Positions 5,493 to 13,730 of a DNA stretch of 19,034 nt are shown in pieces. The DNA comes from JBFMAE01 sp040756085 (GTDB lineage Bacteria > Desulfobacterota > BSN033 > UBA1163): the NCBI GenBank assembly GCA_040756085.1, contig JBFMAE010000271.1, forward strand, positions 1-19,034. The letters run 5' to 3'. Below the pieces are notes generated by a model. That model saw only the letters and a list, made by a program, of their open reading frames with translations, was not told where the DNA came from and ran no database searches. The position numbers were made by a program, and so were the translations under genes. Each line of letters begins with the position of its first letter. Position 1 is the stretch's first letter.

Positions 5493-7019
5493 ATGGTCAA
5501 TAAAATTATTATTTTCTTTAAAAACCTTAATGAGAGACAGATCCTTCTCATTCTCATTGTGGTGACCTTTGGATTAAGACTTTATGCAGTTCTGATGGCA
5601 CAGGGAATTGCTTATGATAGTGCTGCCTATGGTTTCATGGCAAGGTTTTTTTTAAAGGGTCATTTTATAAAAGGATTATCTTCACCTGCCCCCCCTTTTT
5701 ATCCTTTCTTGATTTCTCTGTTTTCGATGGATACCACACACGTTGAAATAACGGGAAGATGCCTCTCTCTGTTTTTCGGAACTTTAACCATCGTTCCTCT
5801 CTTTTATTTAGTCAAAGAAGCAATCGGTCAGAAAGGAGCCATCTTTTCAGCGCTTCTCTATTCTTTCCATCCCTACTTGGTTACTTATTCAGGAATGCTA
5901 CTTTCCGAAGCCACTTATTGGGGGTTACTAATTCTTTCAGTTTATTTTTTCTGGACAGGACTAAGGAAAGAGAAATTATGGAGGATAGCGTTATCAGGGG
6001 TTTTTCTCGGCCTGGCCTATCTGACAAGGCCAGAGGGGATTGGCTATGTTTTGATTTATCTGGCCTGGATAGTGGTGGATGGCGGTTTTAAAAAGAAATG
6101 GGTTAAAAAATTCATTCTTATTGGAACTTTGATCCTGACCGTTTTTATTTTTGTTATCCCTTACGTCATTCATATCCATCGAGAAACAGGCCAATGGTTG
6201 ATTAGCAAAAAGGCCGTCGAAGCACAATCTCAATTATTTAAAAAGAGTATAGGCAAGATCGACCCTTCAAAAGGTGTTGAACAGGATAATCCCGAAAAGA
6301 AGAATTCAAAAATTATCTGGATTACCCGAAACATCGTTCACCATTTCCCTTCTGTGGCCTACCACTACCTGAGAGCCTACCATTTTTCATTGTGGCTTAT
6401 TTTATTTTTCGGGCTAATAAGAATTAGGCGAGAAGGTATCGTCTATGAGTTGTTCTTGGCATCTCTGGTTCTCTTTCATCTGTTTTCTTTGTCTACTTTT
6501 GTTCCTTCCACAATCCGTTTTTCAGTTCCGGTCATCGCCCTTTCCCTCTTCTGGGCAGGTTCAGGTATCTTGGAGATGAAAAGGCATCTGGGAAAGATCA
6601 AAATATCCAATCCGGAAAAGGTAATTTTCTTATTCATCATCCTCGTGGTTTTAATCCAGTTGCCGCAGAGTTTAAGGCCGGAGAGAAGACATCGTGCTGA
6701 ACAAAAAAGGGTTGGGCTATGGCTAAAACAGAATATTCCCCCGGATGTTATCATCATGAGCAATAGTCCTCAGGAGGCATTTTATGCTGAACGGGAGTGG
6801 ATGATGTTACCCCAGGAGATTTCTACCCCTGGGAATCCTGGCAAATCTTATGATGAGATCATCGATTATGCAAAAACAAAAGGGGTTCGATATATTCTCG
6901 TCAATAAAAATACTCATGAATCGAACCCAGGCTTTGTTGAATCCATTCGGTCCACCGATTTAAAAGAAATATTTAGGAAAGCGGATCAAGGATTGATTAT
7001 TTATAAGGTGATCTATTGA
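5493..7019 (+). CDS. GT39/ArnT-like integral membrane glycosyltransferase (PMT superfamily)
   Basis: The protein has 508 residues. A first membrane segment (about residues 16-36) is followed by a periplasmic loop with the conserved acidic site in YDSAAYG (Asp42). Then come about 10-11 further hydrophobic spans with LSEATYWG and YLTRPEGIGY. A soluble C-terminal tail (about residues 400-508) has PPDVIIMSNSPQEAFYAER. The fold and motifs are those of GT-C enzymes that take sugars from polyprenyl-phosphate donors and act on the periplasmic face. The likely role is adding a side sugar to the glycan or lipid carrier. The start ATG directly follows a TAG and has no strong Shine-Dalgarno. It overlaps the flippase gene by 4 bases. 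Confidence 0.8.
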   Translation: MVNKIIIFFKNLNERQILLILIVVTFGLRLYAVLMAQGIAYDSAAYGFMARFFLKGHFIKGLSSPAPPFYPFLISLFSMDTTHVEITGRCLSLFFGTLTIVPLFYLVKEAIGQKGAIFSALLYSFHPYLVTYSGMLLSEATYWGLLILSVYFFWTGLRKEKLWRIALSGVFLGLAYLTRPEGIGYVLIYLAWIVVDGGFKKKWVKKFILIGTLILTVFIFVIPYVIHIHRETGQWLISKKAVEAQSQLFKKSIGKIDPSKGVEQDNPEKKNSKIIWITRNIVHHFPSVAYHYLRAYHFSLWLILFFGLIRIRREGIVYELFLASLVLFHLFSLSTFVPSTIRFSVPVIALSLFWAGSGILEMKRHLGKIKISNPEKVIFLFIILVVLIQLPQSLRPERRHRAEQKRVGLWLKQNIPPDVIIMSNSPQEAFYAEREWMMLPQEISTPGNPGKSYDEIIDYAKTKGVRYILVNKNTHESNPGFVESIRSTDLKEIFRKADQGLIIYKVIY

Positions 7020-8314
7020 GATTTTTGGGATTTAAAGATGAGTTTTTCAGACATACAGGATTGATGTTCATTGGCATGGGTCTTTTCAACCTGTTTAATC
7101 TCCTCTATCATTTTTTCATGTTAAGAATGCTTCCCCCCGTTGATTACGGTCATCTCAATACACTCGTTGCACTTTTTATGGTCATCTCTGTCCCCGCGGG
7201 CACTGTCCAAACGACTGTAACAAAGTTTGTTTCCTCTTTTCAGGTTCAGAATCAATTTGATCGTGTGAAGGGCCTTTTGCGCCACATTCTCTTACTTATG
7301 TTGATCATAGGCCTCTCTCTGTTCCTATTGATCTCTCTGGGAAGCTCCCTCATTTCCTCCTTTCTTCAGATTTCTTCTTATGGTTTGGTTCTCCTTTTAG
7401 GAGTGAGTTTATTTTTCGCTATGGTTATCCCGGTTCCATGGGGAGGACTTCAAGGTTTGCAACAGTTTGGCTCCTTGACTTTAAACCTCATCATCAATGG
7501 AGGGATTAAATTTGTTTTGAGCATCGCATTCGTTTTGTTAGGTTTGGGGGTATTGGGAGCTCTGGGCGCTGTTGCCATCTCATATTTCGTCACTACAATT
7601 CTTTCCCTTCTCATTTTAAAAATGTGCGTGAGCCAAGGGAAGAAAAAAGCCAATCCAGGACTGACCCCGGCAAAGAGAACTCAATACGATTTTTCAGAAG
7701 TATATTCCTATTCCCTCCCAGTCGGATTGACTTTATTGTGCTTCATGGTTCTCACGAATATCGATTTGATTTTGGTGAAACATTTTTTCAGGCCTATTGA
7801 GGCTGGGTATTATTCCATTGCCCAGATGGTGGGGAAAATTATCCTGTTTCTCCCCCTCCCCATTGTGATGGTCATGTTCCCAAAGCTCGCCTCCCTGAAA
7901 ATGGAAAATCAAGACAAGAAAGCTCTTTCAATTTTAGGGTATAGTTTGACAATAGCGGTTTTACTATGCGGTGGGGCTACCATCGTTAGCTTCCTTTTTC
8001 CTTCCCTGATGATTAGAGTCCTGAGCGGTAAGGTTTATTTAGAATGCATTCCTTTAGTTGGAATATTTTCTGTCAATATGACCTTTTTCTCTCTCAGTCT
8101 GATTTTGCTCTACTACCAGCTCTCAACCGATGGGAGAGGGTTTCTATATGCCCTCGTTCTCTTCACCTTGATCCAGAGTGGGTTGATCGTGCTCTTTCAC
8201 AAAAGCTTAATTCAGGTTCTTCGGGTTGTGGGTATGGTTGCCTTCTCTCTCTCTGTTATAAACTTTTATTTGGCTTATCGTCCTTATAAAAATAAGGGAA
8301 AAGAACGACGATGA
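7016..8314 (+). CDS. wzx: Wzx-like oligosaccharide flippase (MOP/PST family)
   Basis: The protein has 432 residues and about 12-14 hydrophobic segments from end to end. The N-terminal block ...GLMFIGMGLFNLFNLLYHFFMLRMLPPVDYGHLNTL is typical of polysaccharide-biosynthesis MOP flippases, including the 'LPPxDYG' turn. The central NIDLILVKHFF...AGYYSIAQMVGKI block is the second-lobe hallmark. It moves undecaprenyl-linked repeat units across the inner membrane. I take the TTG at 7016, which overlaps the upstream TGA and follows AAGGTG at 7005-7010; the next ATG (7061) would cut into the first membrane segment. It also overlaps the GNAT gene by ATGA. No Wzy polymerase is obvious nearby. Confidence 0.82.
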   Translation: MRFLGFKDEFFRHTGLMFIGMGLFNLFNLLYHFFMLRMLPPVDYGHLNTLVALFMVISVPAGTVQTTVTKFVSSFQVQNQFDRVKGLLRHILLLMLIIGLSLFLLISLGSSLISSFLQISSYGLVLLLGVSLFFAMVIPVPWGGLQGLQQFGSLTLNLIINGGIKFVLSIAFVLLGLGVLGALGAVAISYFVTTILSLLILKMCVSQGKKKANPGLTPAKRTQYDFSEVYSYSLPVGLTLLCFMVLTNIDLILVKHFFRPIEAGYYSIAQMVGKIILFLPLPIVMVMFPKLASLKMENQDKKALSILGYSLTIAVLLCGGATIVSFLFPSLMIRVLSGKVYLECIPLVGIFSVNMTFFSLSLILLYYQLSTDGRGFLYALVLFTLIQSGLIVLFHKSLIQVLRVVGMVAFSLSVINFYLAYRPYKNKGKERR

Positions 8315-9378
8315 ATGAAATGCGTCATTGGAAAGTTCGGGATGGAAATGAGAAGGATATGGAGGAAATTTTATCTCTCAGAAGAGATGCCTTCGGGGAA
8401 ATGGAAAAAGACAAATTAGATCCCAGATTTTGGTGGTGGGAATTCATGGAGGGGCCTTATGGGAAGGCCTTTATATACGTCGTAGAAGATCAGGACAAGA
8501 TCGTCGGTCACTTTGCCGATTTGCCGAGACAGTTTTTGCTCCGTGGGAAGGCAGTACGTGGAACCCTCTCCGTGGATCTCATGGTTCATTCTGACTATCG
8601 GAGAAGGGGGATCTTCCAGGCGATGGGAAGATATGCCATTCAACGCATTAAAAATGAAAATGCACTTTTCATGATGTCATACCCTATACGCCGGGAGACC
8701 ATTCAGGGGTTTAAAAAAATGGGTTGGGAGGAGGTGATAGAACTTCCCGTCCTGGTCCATCCTATAAAATTCAGTGGCATCGTGAACCGTTACCTCCATT
8801 TCTTACCTCTCAGTTTCCTTATTGGTGGGATAGCGAGACTTTTTTATAACTTCTTTTTTCAAGCTAAAAAAAGAGACGAATCCAAAGAAATCATAATTGA
8901 AGAAATCCGAAAATTGGATGATCAGTTTGAACCTTTTTGGGATCACGCATTTTCCCTATATCCCATCATGGGGATTCGTGACCGGAACTATATGACCTGG
9001 CGTTACTTTCAACACCCGACACGAACTTACACAATTTACCGGGCCATGAGGGGAGGGGAAATGAGGGGTTTTATCGCTCTCAGAAAGGTGGATCTTCTTA
9101 AATTTAATAGCGCTGTGATTGTAGACCTGCTTGCCCTCGATGAGGATGTTTTAATAGCATTGGTGAGGGAAGGAATCTTATACAGTCAAAGGGAAGGGGT
9201 GGATCTGTTAGGCTTCATGGTTCCAAGATTTCATCCTTATTATAAACTTTTTAGGTATTGTGGATTTCTTCCAAGTTTTAAGACATTTCTGTTTATGGTC
9301 TATTCCCACGAGGAGGAGAAGGGACTCTTTGACCCAAAAGCATGGTATGTAAACTGGGGAGACACGGATGTGATTTAA
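8311..9378 (+). CDS. GNAT-family N-acetyltransferase, tandem-GNAT type, polysaccharide-locus associated
   Basis: The protein has 355 residues. The first GNAT lobe (about 8-140) has the acetyl-CoA loop VDLMVHSDYRRRGIFQAMG (pyrophosphate-binding RRRGIF at about 97-102). A second, more diverged lobe (about 195-345) contains the YMTWRYFQHPTRTYTIYRA block. The end, AWYVNWGDTDVI, is a tail I associate with GNATs of exopolysaccharide/exosortase clusters. It probably N-acylates an amino sugar or precursor in the cytoplasm; the substrate is unknown. It is translationally coupled to the flippase by an ATGA overlap. Confidence 0.75.
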   Translation: MNEMRHWKVRDGNEKDMEEILSLRRDAFGEMEKDKLDPRFWWWEFMEGPYGKAFIYVVEDQDKIVGHFADLPRQFLLRGKAVRGTLSVDLMVHSDYRRRGIFQAMGRYAIQRIKNENALFMMSYPIRRETIQGFKKMGWEEVIELPVLVHPIKFSGIVNRYLHFLPLSFLIGGIARLFYNFFFQAKKRDESKEIIIEEIRKLDDQFEPFWDHAFSLYPIMGIRDRNYMTWRYFQHPTRTYTIYRAMRGGEMRGFIALRKVDLLKFNSAVIVDLLALDEDVLIALVREGILYSQREGVDLLGFMVPRFHPYYKLFRYCGFLPSFKTFLFMVYSHEEEKGLFDPKAWYVNWGDTDVI

Positions 9379-9491
9379 TGGTAGAGGAAATAAAGACACT
9401 GGGTCATGGTAAGGGCAAAGATGCCAGTTTCGTTAATTGGTTACGTTCTTTTGTCAAATAACTACAAAGGGAACCAACGTTTGTCGTTGTC

Positions 9492-9568
9492 GAAGCTCGT
9501 ATCGAGGTTCGTATACGGATGCTGGATACACGAGCTTCAAGTTTGGAGTCTCTTGCTTCGATACGAGC
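9492..9568. repeat. degenerate palindromic repeat in the GNAT-deacetylase spacer
   Basis: GCTCGTATCGA (9495-9505) and TCGATACGAGC (9558-9568) are exact inverted repeats. A second pair, GAAGCTCG (9492-9499) / CGAGCTTC (9531-9538), lies inside. The 'GATGCTGGATAC' wording recalls the common degenerate repeats that yield spurious LDTRSS/LEARSS-like frames on both strands. The 230-base spacer 9379-9608 otherwise shows only the ribosome-binding site of the next gene. Confidence 0.5.
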
Positions 9569-9608
9569 ATCATTACCGCAACCCATTACAGTTGTTATTG
9601 GAGTTGTG

Positions 9609-10448
9609 ATGTCCATCATAAACGCCTTAGCCATTGATTTAGAGGAATGGTATCACTCCGAGCTGGTGGAGGAGAGAAGATCCTTTGTCTCTCAGGCTGC
9701 AGAAGCGACATGCCCTCTTCTTGATCTCTTGGACCAATATCAAACGAAAGCTTCCTTCTATATTGTAGGAGAGGTGGCCGAGCAGAATCCCGACCTCATC
9801 CAGTCCATTTTCCAAAGAGGGCATGAAATTGGTTGTCATACTTTTTCACACACACTTTTATGGAAATTGGATGAGCATCTCTTCCGGGATGAGTTAGAAC
9901 ACTTTCATTCCCTCATGGAAAGAATTTTGAGGAAGATTAAGATCACGGGGTTTCGTGCACCTTGTTTTTCTCTTGATAACCGAAGCAAATGGGCCCTTAG
10001 AGTTCTTTCGGATTTTGGGTATCAATATGATGCAAGTATCTTTCCTGTGAAATTAAATCCTCTCTATGGCATAAACGGAGCGCCTACCAGACCTTACCGT
10101 ATCTCTTTCGAAGACGTGAGGATGGAGGATCCGGAAAGTCCTCTCCTCGAATTTCCTGTATCTCCCTTGACGATCGGGAGACTAAAGATTCCTATCGCAG
10201 GAGGATTCTATCTGAGGATTTTCCCGCTTCCCTTCCTTTATTGGGGTTTAAAGAGAATTAATCAATATCATCCATTCCTTCTCTATTTTCACCCCTGGGA
10301 AGGCTATGAGAAGACGCCCAGGCTGAAATTACCCCTCTACAAGCGGGTGATTTCATACTATGGTATCCCTTCGGCACGGGAAAAATTAAAATTTCTTTTG
10401 GAACATTTCCGGTTTGCAAGAGTGGATCAAGTCCTCGGATTAACGTAG
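9609..10448 (+). CDS. polysaccharide deacetylase (NodB fold, DUF3473-containing, exosortase/PEP-CTERM locus type)
   Basis: The protein has 280 residues from the ATG at 9609, chosen because GGAG (9600-9603) precedes it and the family begins 'xxNALxIDLEEWYH'. A longer frame from 9519 only adds repeat-encoded residues. NodB motifs are IDLEEWYH (metal Asp10 region), KASFYIVGEVAE, RGHEIGCHTFSH (metal-binding His77 and His81), GFRAPCFSL and YDASIFP. The C-terminal PFLLYFHPWE block matches the DUF3473 extension of the XrtA-associated deacetylase family. It removes N-acetyl groups from a glycan or lipid-linked intermediate. There is no signal peptide, so it probably acts on the cytoplasmic side. Confidence 0.85.
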   Translation: MSIINALAIDLEEWYHSELVEERRSFVSQAAEATCPLLDLLDQYQTKASFYIVGEVAEQNPDLIQSIFQRGHEIGCHTFSHTLLWKLDEHLFRDELEHFHSLMERILRKIKITGFRAPCFSLDNRSKWALRVLSDFGYQYDASIFPVKLNPLYGINGAPTRPYRISFEDVRMEDPESPLLEFPVSPLTIGRLKIPIAGGFYLRIFPLPFLYWGLKRINQYHPFLLYFHPWEGYEKTPRLKLPLYKRVISYYGIPSAREKLKFLLEHFRFARVDQVLGLT

Positions 10449-10455
10449 AAAGAAA

Positions 10456-11484
10456 ATGGACCCTCAACCGCTATTATCTGTGATCATCCCTAATTGGAAC
10501 GGGAAACATTTTCTGGCCGAATGTATTGATTCATTAAAAGAGCAGACTTTTCGTGATTTTGAGACGATTCTGGTGGATAATGGATCGACGGACGGATCTG
10601 CTGAATTTGCTGAAAAACGTTATGGTGACTTTATTCGTATCATTCGAAATGAAAAGAACCTCGGTTTTACAGGGGGAAATAATGTCGGCATCCAAGCCGC
10701 AAGGGGGAAATATATTGTTCTCTTGAATAATGATACATGGGCAGAGCCCACCTGGCTTGAAGAATTGGTTAAGGCCATCAATTCGGATCCTCAGGTTGGG
10801 ATGTGGGGATCGAAAATCTATTCCTATTATAAGAGGGACCAGATCGAAGCAACGGGGGAACTCATTTACTGGGATGGGTTGAGCCGGGCCCGGGGACAAT
10901 ATGAACAGGATCAAGGACAGTATGAGAAGGTTGAAGAAATTTTTTTTCCGCCCGGGTGCGGTGCGATGTACCGGAAAACCGTTTTTGATGAGATAGGCCT
11001 TTTCGATGAAGATTTCTTTGCTTATGCAGATGATGCCGAGATCGGGATCCGCACCCGGTTGGCAGGGTGGAAAGGGTTATTTGTTCCCAGAGCCATTATC
11101 TATCATAAGAACTCCGGGACAGGAGGGCAATATTCACCCCTTAAGGCCTTTTATGTGGAGAGAAATCGCTTCTGGATCACCATCAAATACTTCCCCTTGC
11201 CCCTGCTTCTCCTCAGCCCCTTTTTCACTTTTTGCCGATTTGGGTTTCAGGCTTTTGGGGCGCTCATCCATCAGGGGGCGGCTGGAAAATTTACAAAAAA
11301 TTATTCGCCCTTGAGATTAATAGGTATTTTGCTCAGGGCTTATGGATCGGGGTTCCGCTACCTGCCCCGAATGTGGAAGAAAAGAAAGATGCTGAGGCCC
11401 TTGAGAAAAGTTTCGTACGGTGAAATCTTTACTTGGTTCCAACGATTTGGAATTAAAGCAAAGGAAATTTCTCTCCGGGATTGA
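10456..11484 (+). CDS. GT2-family glycosyltransferase (rhamnosyltransferase-like)
   Basis: The protein has 342 residues. The GT-A core runs VIIPNWNGKHFLAECIDSL, VDNGSTDGS (UDP/dTDP binding), NLGFTGGNNVGI, and LLNNDTW, where NND (91-93) stands at the DxD metal site. ADDAEIGIRTRLAGW (Asp192/193) supplies the catalytic/acceptor acidic pair. The C-terminal third has a hydrophobic segment (about 235-265) that may attach it to the inner membrane. It resembles WbbL-type rhamnosyltransferases, but the donor sugar is a guess. It starts 7 bases after the deacetylase stop with only a weak AGAAAG ribosome site, so it is probably in the same operon. Confidence 0.85.
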   Translation: MDPQPLLSVIIPNWNGKHFLAECIDSLKEQTFRDFETILVDNGSTDGSAEFAEKRYGDFIRIIRNEKNLGFTGGNNVGIQAARGKYIVLLNNDTWAEPTWLEELVKAINSDPQVGMWGSKIYSYYKRDQIEATGELIYWDGLSRARGQYEQDQGQYEKVEEIFFPPGCGAMYRKTVFDEIGLFDEDFFAYADDAEIGIRTRLAGWKGLFVPRAIIYHKNSGTGGQYSPLKAFYVERNRFWITIKYFPLPLLLLSPFFTFCRFGFQAFGALIHQGAAGKFTKNYSPLRLIGILLRAYGSGFRYLPRMWKKRKMLRPLRKVSYGEIFTWFQRFGIKAKEISLRD

Positions 11485-11507
11485 AAAGATCTAAACCAAT
11501 TTTTCAG

Positions 11508-11634
11508 GTAATTCATCATGCCCAGAGGGCACCCACGAATGATGAAAATGATCACTGCGAACGAATTTCACGAAAAAAACCTATTCGTGTCATTCGCTGT
11601 CATTCGTGCTATTCGTTTCTATTTTCTGAGTAAT
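11508..11634 (-). repeat. repeat A, right (inverted) copy
   Basis: It is the reverse complement of 3135-3260, differing by only a few bases, including one in the central hairpin loop. It begins 24 bases after the GT2 stop and opens the 377-base gene-free stretch 11485-11861, which is almost entirely stacked repeats. Confidence 0.8.
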
Positions 11635-11642
11635 CTTTCATG

Positions 11643-11710
11643 ACGGGTACGTCACCCACGCCTGTGTGCCGAAACGCAGCACTTCGGCGTGCAGGCACGA
11701 ACAATGAAAA
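11643..11710 (-). repeat. repeat B, right (inverted) copy
   Basis: It is the reverse complement of 3370-3437 at 64 of 68 positions. On the + strand, A comes before B in both places although each unit is inverted. A single inversion or inverted duplication would have reversed the order. Confidence 0.75.
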
Positions 11711-11715
11711 TGGAT

Positions 11716-11762
11716 AACCCCCCACTTACCCCCCTTTAGCAAAGGGGGGATGGGGGGGATTT
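11716..11762. repeat. C/G-run palindrome of the 'CCCCCTTTAGCAAAGGGGG' type
   Basis: The core CCCCCCTTTAGCAAAGGGGGG is flanked by further C-runs on the left and G-runs on the right ending GGGGGATTT. The same design recurs at 13560-13668. This is a familiar dispersed palindrome class in environmental proteobacterial genomes. Confidence 0.6.
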
Positions 11763-11775
11763 GATACTGGGTAGG

Positions 11776-11833
11776 GGGAGGCTTTAGCCTCCCATTTGGG
11801 CATTATCTGTAGGGTCCGCTTACCAAGCGGGCC
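11776..11833. repeat. two adjacent short hairpins upstream of the pssD-like gene
   Basis: GGGAGGC-TTTA-GCCTCCC (11776-11793, with an extra pair) is a perfect stem. GGTCCGCTT-ACC-AAGCGGGCC (11813-11833) is a nine-pair stem with one G-T pair. A T-rich run at 11842-11851 follows the second, so weak termination or attenuation before the start at 11862 is possible, although the T-run is not directly adjacent. Confidence 0.4.
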
Positions 11834-11861
11834 GTCTGGGGTTTATTTTTTAGGCACATTG

Positions 11862-12317
11862 ATGAAAAAGACCAAAAAAATTGGACTTATCTTTTCCGCA
11901 GGAGGACATTATACTGAGATGCTTCAATTATGGGAGGCCTTCGAAGGCTATCCGAAATTTCTGGTGACCTATCGAGAGGTGACCACGATGAACCGGGAAG
12001 GCACCTATTATCTGGAAAACATCTTTAGAAGCCCGCTGGCTTTTATTAAAGGAGTGATGAAAATATTCATGATCCTTTTGAGGGAGAGGCCGGATATCCT
12101 CTTCTCGACAGGCTCTGAAATAGCCGCCCCTGCTTTTTACTTTGGGAAATTCCTCTTCCGGACCCGGTTGATCTATCTGGAATGCAGTGCCCAGGTCTAT
12201 CGGCCTTCTTTAACCGGGAGATTTGTTTATCCGATTACAGATTTGTTTTTAGTCCAATGGGAGCCCTTGCTCAAACGATATGGTCCAAAGGCAAAATATG
12301 TGGGAGGACTCATATGA
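11862..12317 (+). CDS. pssD: Alg14-like / PssD-type glycosyltransferase accessory subunit
   Basis: The protein has 151 residues from the ATG at 11862 (MKKTKKIGLIFSAGGHYTEML). A longer frame from 11796 only reads repeat DNA. The SAGGH motif (12-16), the central REVTTMNREGTYY and RPDILFSTGSEIAAPAF, and the hydrophobic N-terminal and middle segments match the Alg14/PssD/EpsE family. These proteins anchor the Alg13-like catalytic half at the inner membrane and together act as one GT28-type glycosyltransferase on an undecaprenyl-PP-sugar. It overlaps the catalytic partner gene by ATGA. The start has only a weak AGG-type ribosome site. Confidence 0.83.
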   Translation: MKKTKKIGLIFSAGGHYTEMLQLWEAFEGYPKFLVTYREVTTMNREGTYYLENIFRSPLAFIKGVMKIFMILLRERPDILFSTGSEIAAPAFYFGKFLFRTRLIYLECSAQVYRPSLTGRFVYPITDLFLVQWEPLLKRYGPKAKYVGGLI

Positions 12318-12802
12318 TCTTCGTGACAGTGGGGAACCATTATCAAAGCTTTGATCGTCTCATAAAAAAACTAGATGAGATCGCTCCCCATATCCCTCAT
12401 GAGATCGTGATCCAGAAGGGTTATTCAGGATATCGTCCTCAACATACAAAGCATTTCGATTTTGTGCCGATCAGCGCAGCTATGGAATACATTAAGACGT
12501 CCGAATTGGTGATTTCCCATGCGGGGATTGGAACGATCATTCTCTGTAAAGAGTATGGAATCCCTCTGCTTATCTTTCCGAGGAGGAAGAAGTACGGGGA
12601 GCATGGGACGGATCACCAGATGGAGATTGCCCAAGCCATAGAGGAGCGAAAGGATGATGCCATCTCTATCGTCTATGAGGAAGACCAACTGGAGGCCAAA
12701 ATCGCTGAGTTTCTGGCGAAGGGGCAAAAGCCTGTTCCGGGAGCAAATGTGGGAAGGGCCAATCTCATCAGAACCATCAAAGAATTCATTGAAAAGAACT
12801 AA
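12314..12802 (+). CDS. pssE: Alg13-like / PssE-type glycosyltransferase catalytic subunit (GT28 C-terminal domain)
   Basis: The protein has 162 residues from the ATG at 12314 (MIFVTVGNHYQSFDRLIKKL), preceded by GGGAGG at 12302-12307. GT28 C-terminal motifs are VTVGNH at the N-terminus, ISHAGIGTI (68-73), IPLLIFPRRKKYGEHGTDHQMEIA (83-106) and a C-terminal NLIRTIKEFI. This half binds the UDP-sugar donor; the upstream Alg14-like subunit binds the membrane and acceptor. The four-base coupling of the two halves is the normal bacterial arrangement (PssD-PssE, EpsE-EpsF). The sugar transferred is not predictable here. Confidence 0.85.
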   Translation: MIFVTVGNHYQSFDRLIKKLDEIAPHIPHEIVIQKGYSGYRPQHTKHFDFVPISAAMEYIKTSELVISHAGIGTIILCKEYGIPLLIFPRRKKYGEHGTDHQMEIAQAIEERKDDAISIVYEEDQLEAKIAEFLAKGQKPVPGANVGRANLIRTIKEFIEKN

Positions 12803-12842
12803 CGATAAAGCTTTTTAACTTACATCAAAGAATAGAACAAGG

Positions 12843-13529
12843 ATGGAAAAGCAGAAATTCGTCCAAAAAGAATGGTATGAACATAAACCTCCTATAGAGG
12901 GAAATGAGGCCATTCAGATCAGTACTCTCACCCACGTCAAAAGGTTGAAAGATTTATTCCCCGTCCAAAAGGCAAGATTGAGTCTCAATTGTGGATGTGG
13001 GAGTGGAGGACAGAAGGATATTTTTGGTCCTTCTGTCGGGGTAGATATCTCATTTGAAAATATTCGATTGCTCATTAAGTCAGGTGGTCAAGGGGTCGTT
13101 GGGGATATGGAATTTCTTCCCTTCAGAGATAATACCTTCGACATAGTTTACGGATTTGGAATTCTCCACCATTTGAGCAATATAAAAAAGGGAGTCTCCG
13201 AGGCCACCCGCGTTGTAAAAAAAGGAGGCTATGTGGGCTTTGGGGGAGAAAATAATGGACTATGTCCACTTACCTATATCATGGCCTTCGTTTACCGGAA
13301 CTGGAAGATCGAGAAGGGGTTCTATCGCATTCGAGAGAGGAATCTTAGAAAGATCTTTGGGGAATTAGGAATTCAGGAGTTTAGGATTTCGAGAAAAGGG
13401 ATGACGATCTATGGATTGGGGGAGACCGTTTATAAACTGACATCCCTGGGAGAAAGATTCTTATCCAGAATCCGTTTTCTCAATGTTTTTTCGGGCTATT
13501 GCTATTTCACAGGAAGAAAGAGTTACTAA
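12843..13529 (+). CDS. class I SAM-dependent methyltransferase
   Basis: The protein has 228 residues. Motif I is LSLNCGCGSGG (46-56), with Asn-Cys where Asp-x is usual. It is followed by VGVDIS (acidic residue 68), VVGDMEFLPFRDNTFD and IVYGFGILHHL, the Methyltransf_11 pattern. The C-terminal part from Thr144 onward is duplicated at 16776-17029 with 12 differences in 254 bases. The start has AAGG directly before the ATG and a 40-base gap to the preceding gene. It may methylate a sugar or a lipid-linked glycan in this locus; the substrate is unknown. Confidence 0.8.
   Translation: MEKQKFVQKEWYEHKPPIEGNEAIQISTLTHVKRLKDLFPVQKARLSLNCGCGSGGQKDIFGPSVGVDISFENIRLLIKSGGQGVVGDMEFLPFRDNTFDIVYGFGILHHLSNIKKGVSEATRVVKKGGYVGFGGENNGLCPLTYIMAFVYRNWKIEKGFYRIRERNLRKIFGELGIQEFRISRKGMTIYGLGETVYKLTSLGERFLSRIRFLNVFSGYCYFTGRKSY
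13272..13525 (+). repeat. 254-bp direct duplication, left copy (right copy 16776-17029)
   Basis: The two copies match at 242 of 254 positions at a constant offset of 3504 bases. The similarity resumes downstream: TAGATACAACGATTCAT occurs at 13709-13725 and at 17032-17048, followed by ATGAGG in both. The left copy has about 180 extra bases (13526-13708) that contain a palindromic repeat. Confidence 0.9.
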
Positions 13530-13559
13530 CAGTCTCAAAATAGTAACGACACGATTTGT

Positions 13560-13668
13560 AAAATCTCTCCCCTGCCCTCGCCGAAGCGGCTTCGCGCAGG
13601 CAGGTGACCTCCCTTTCCCTAAAGGAGGGATTACCCCTCTTTGGCAAAGAGGGGTAAGGGGAGATTTT
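13560..13668. repeat. composite palindromic repeat after the first methyltransferase gene
   Basis: The outer arms read AAATCTCTCCCC and GGGGAGATTT. Inner pairs are CCTCCCTTT / AAAGGAGGG and CCCCTCTTTGGCAAAGAGGGG. A CCTGCC...GGCAGG palindrome (13571-13604) is embedded in the left arm. It occupies most of the gene-free stretch 13530-13844, together with a 64-bp direct repeat. It is absent from the otherwise matching junction at 17029-17032. Confidence 0.65.
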
Positions 13669-13730
13669 CCAATGCTTTTGTCAATTCAATTCTGAGATTC
13701 TTAATAAATAGATACAACGATTCATGATGA

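Noticed and set aside
9404..9637. Overlapping short frames on both strands in the GNAT-deacetylase spacer
   Set aside because: They read the degenerate palindromic repeat (LDTRASS/LEARVSS-like wording) and lack ribosome sites or family matches.
11716..13668. Recurrent palindromes considered as a CRISPR array
   Set aside because: The units differ in sequence, are not evenly spaced, and no unique spacers alternate with identical repeats; no cas-like gene is present.
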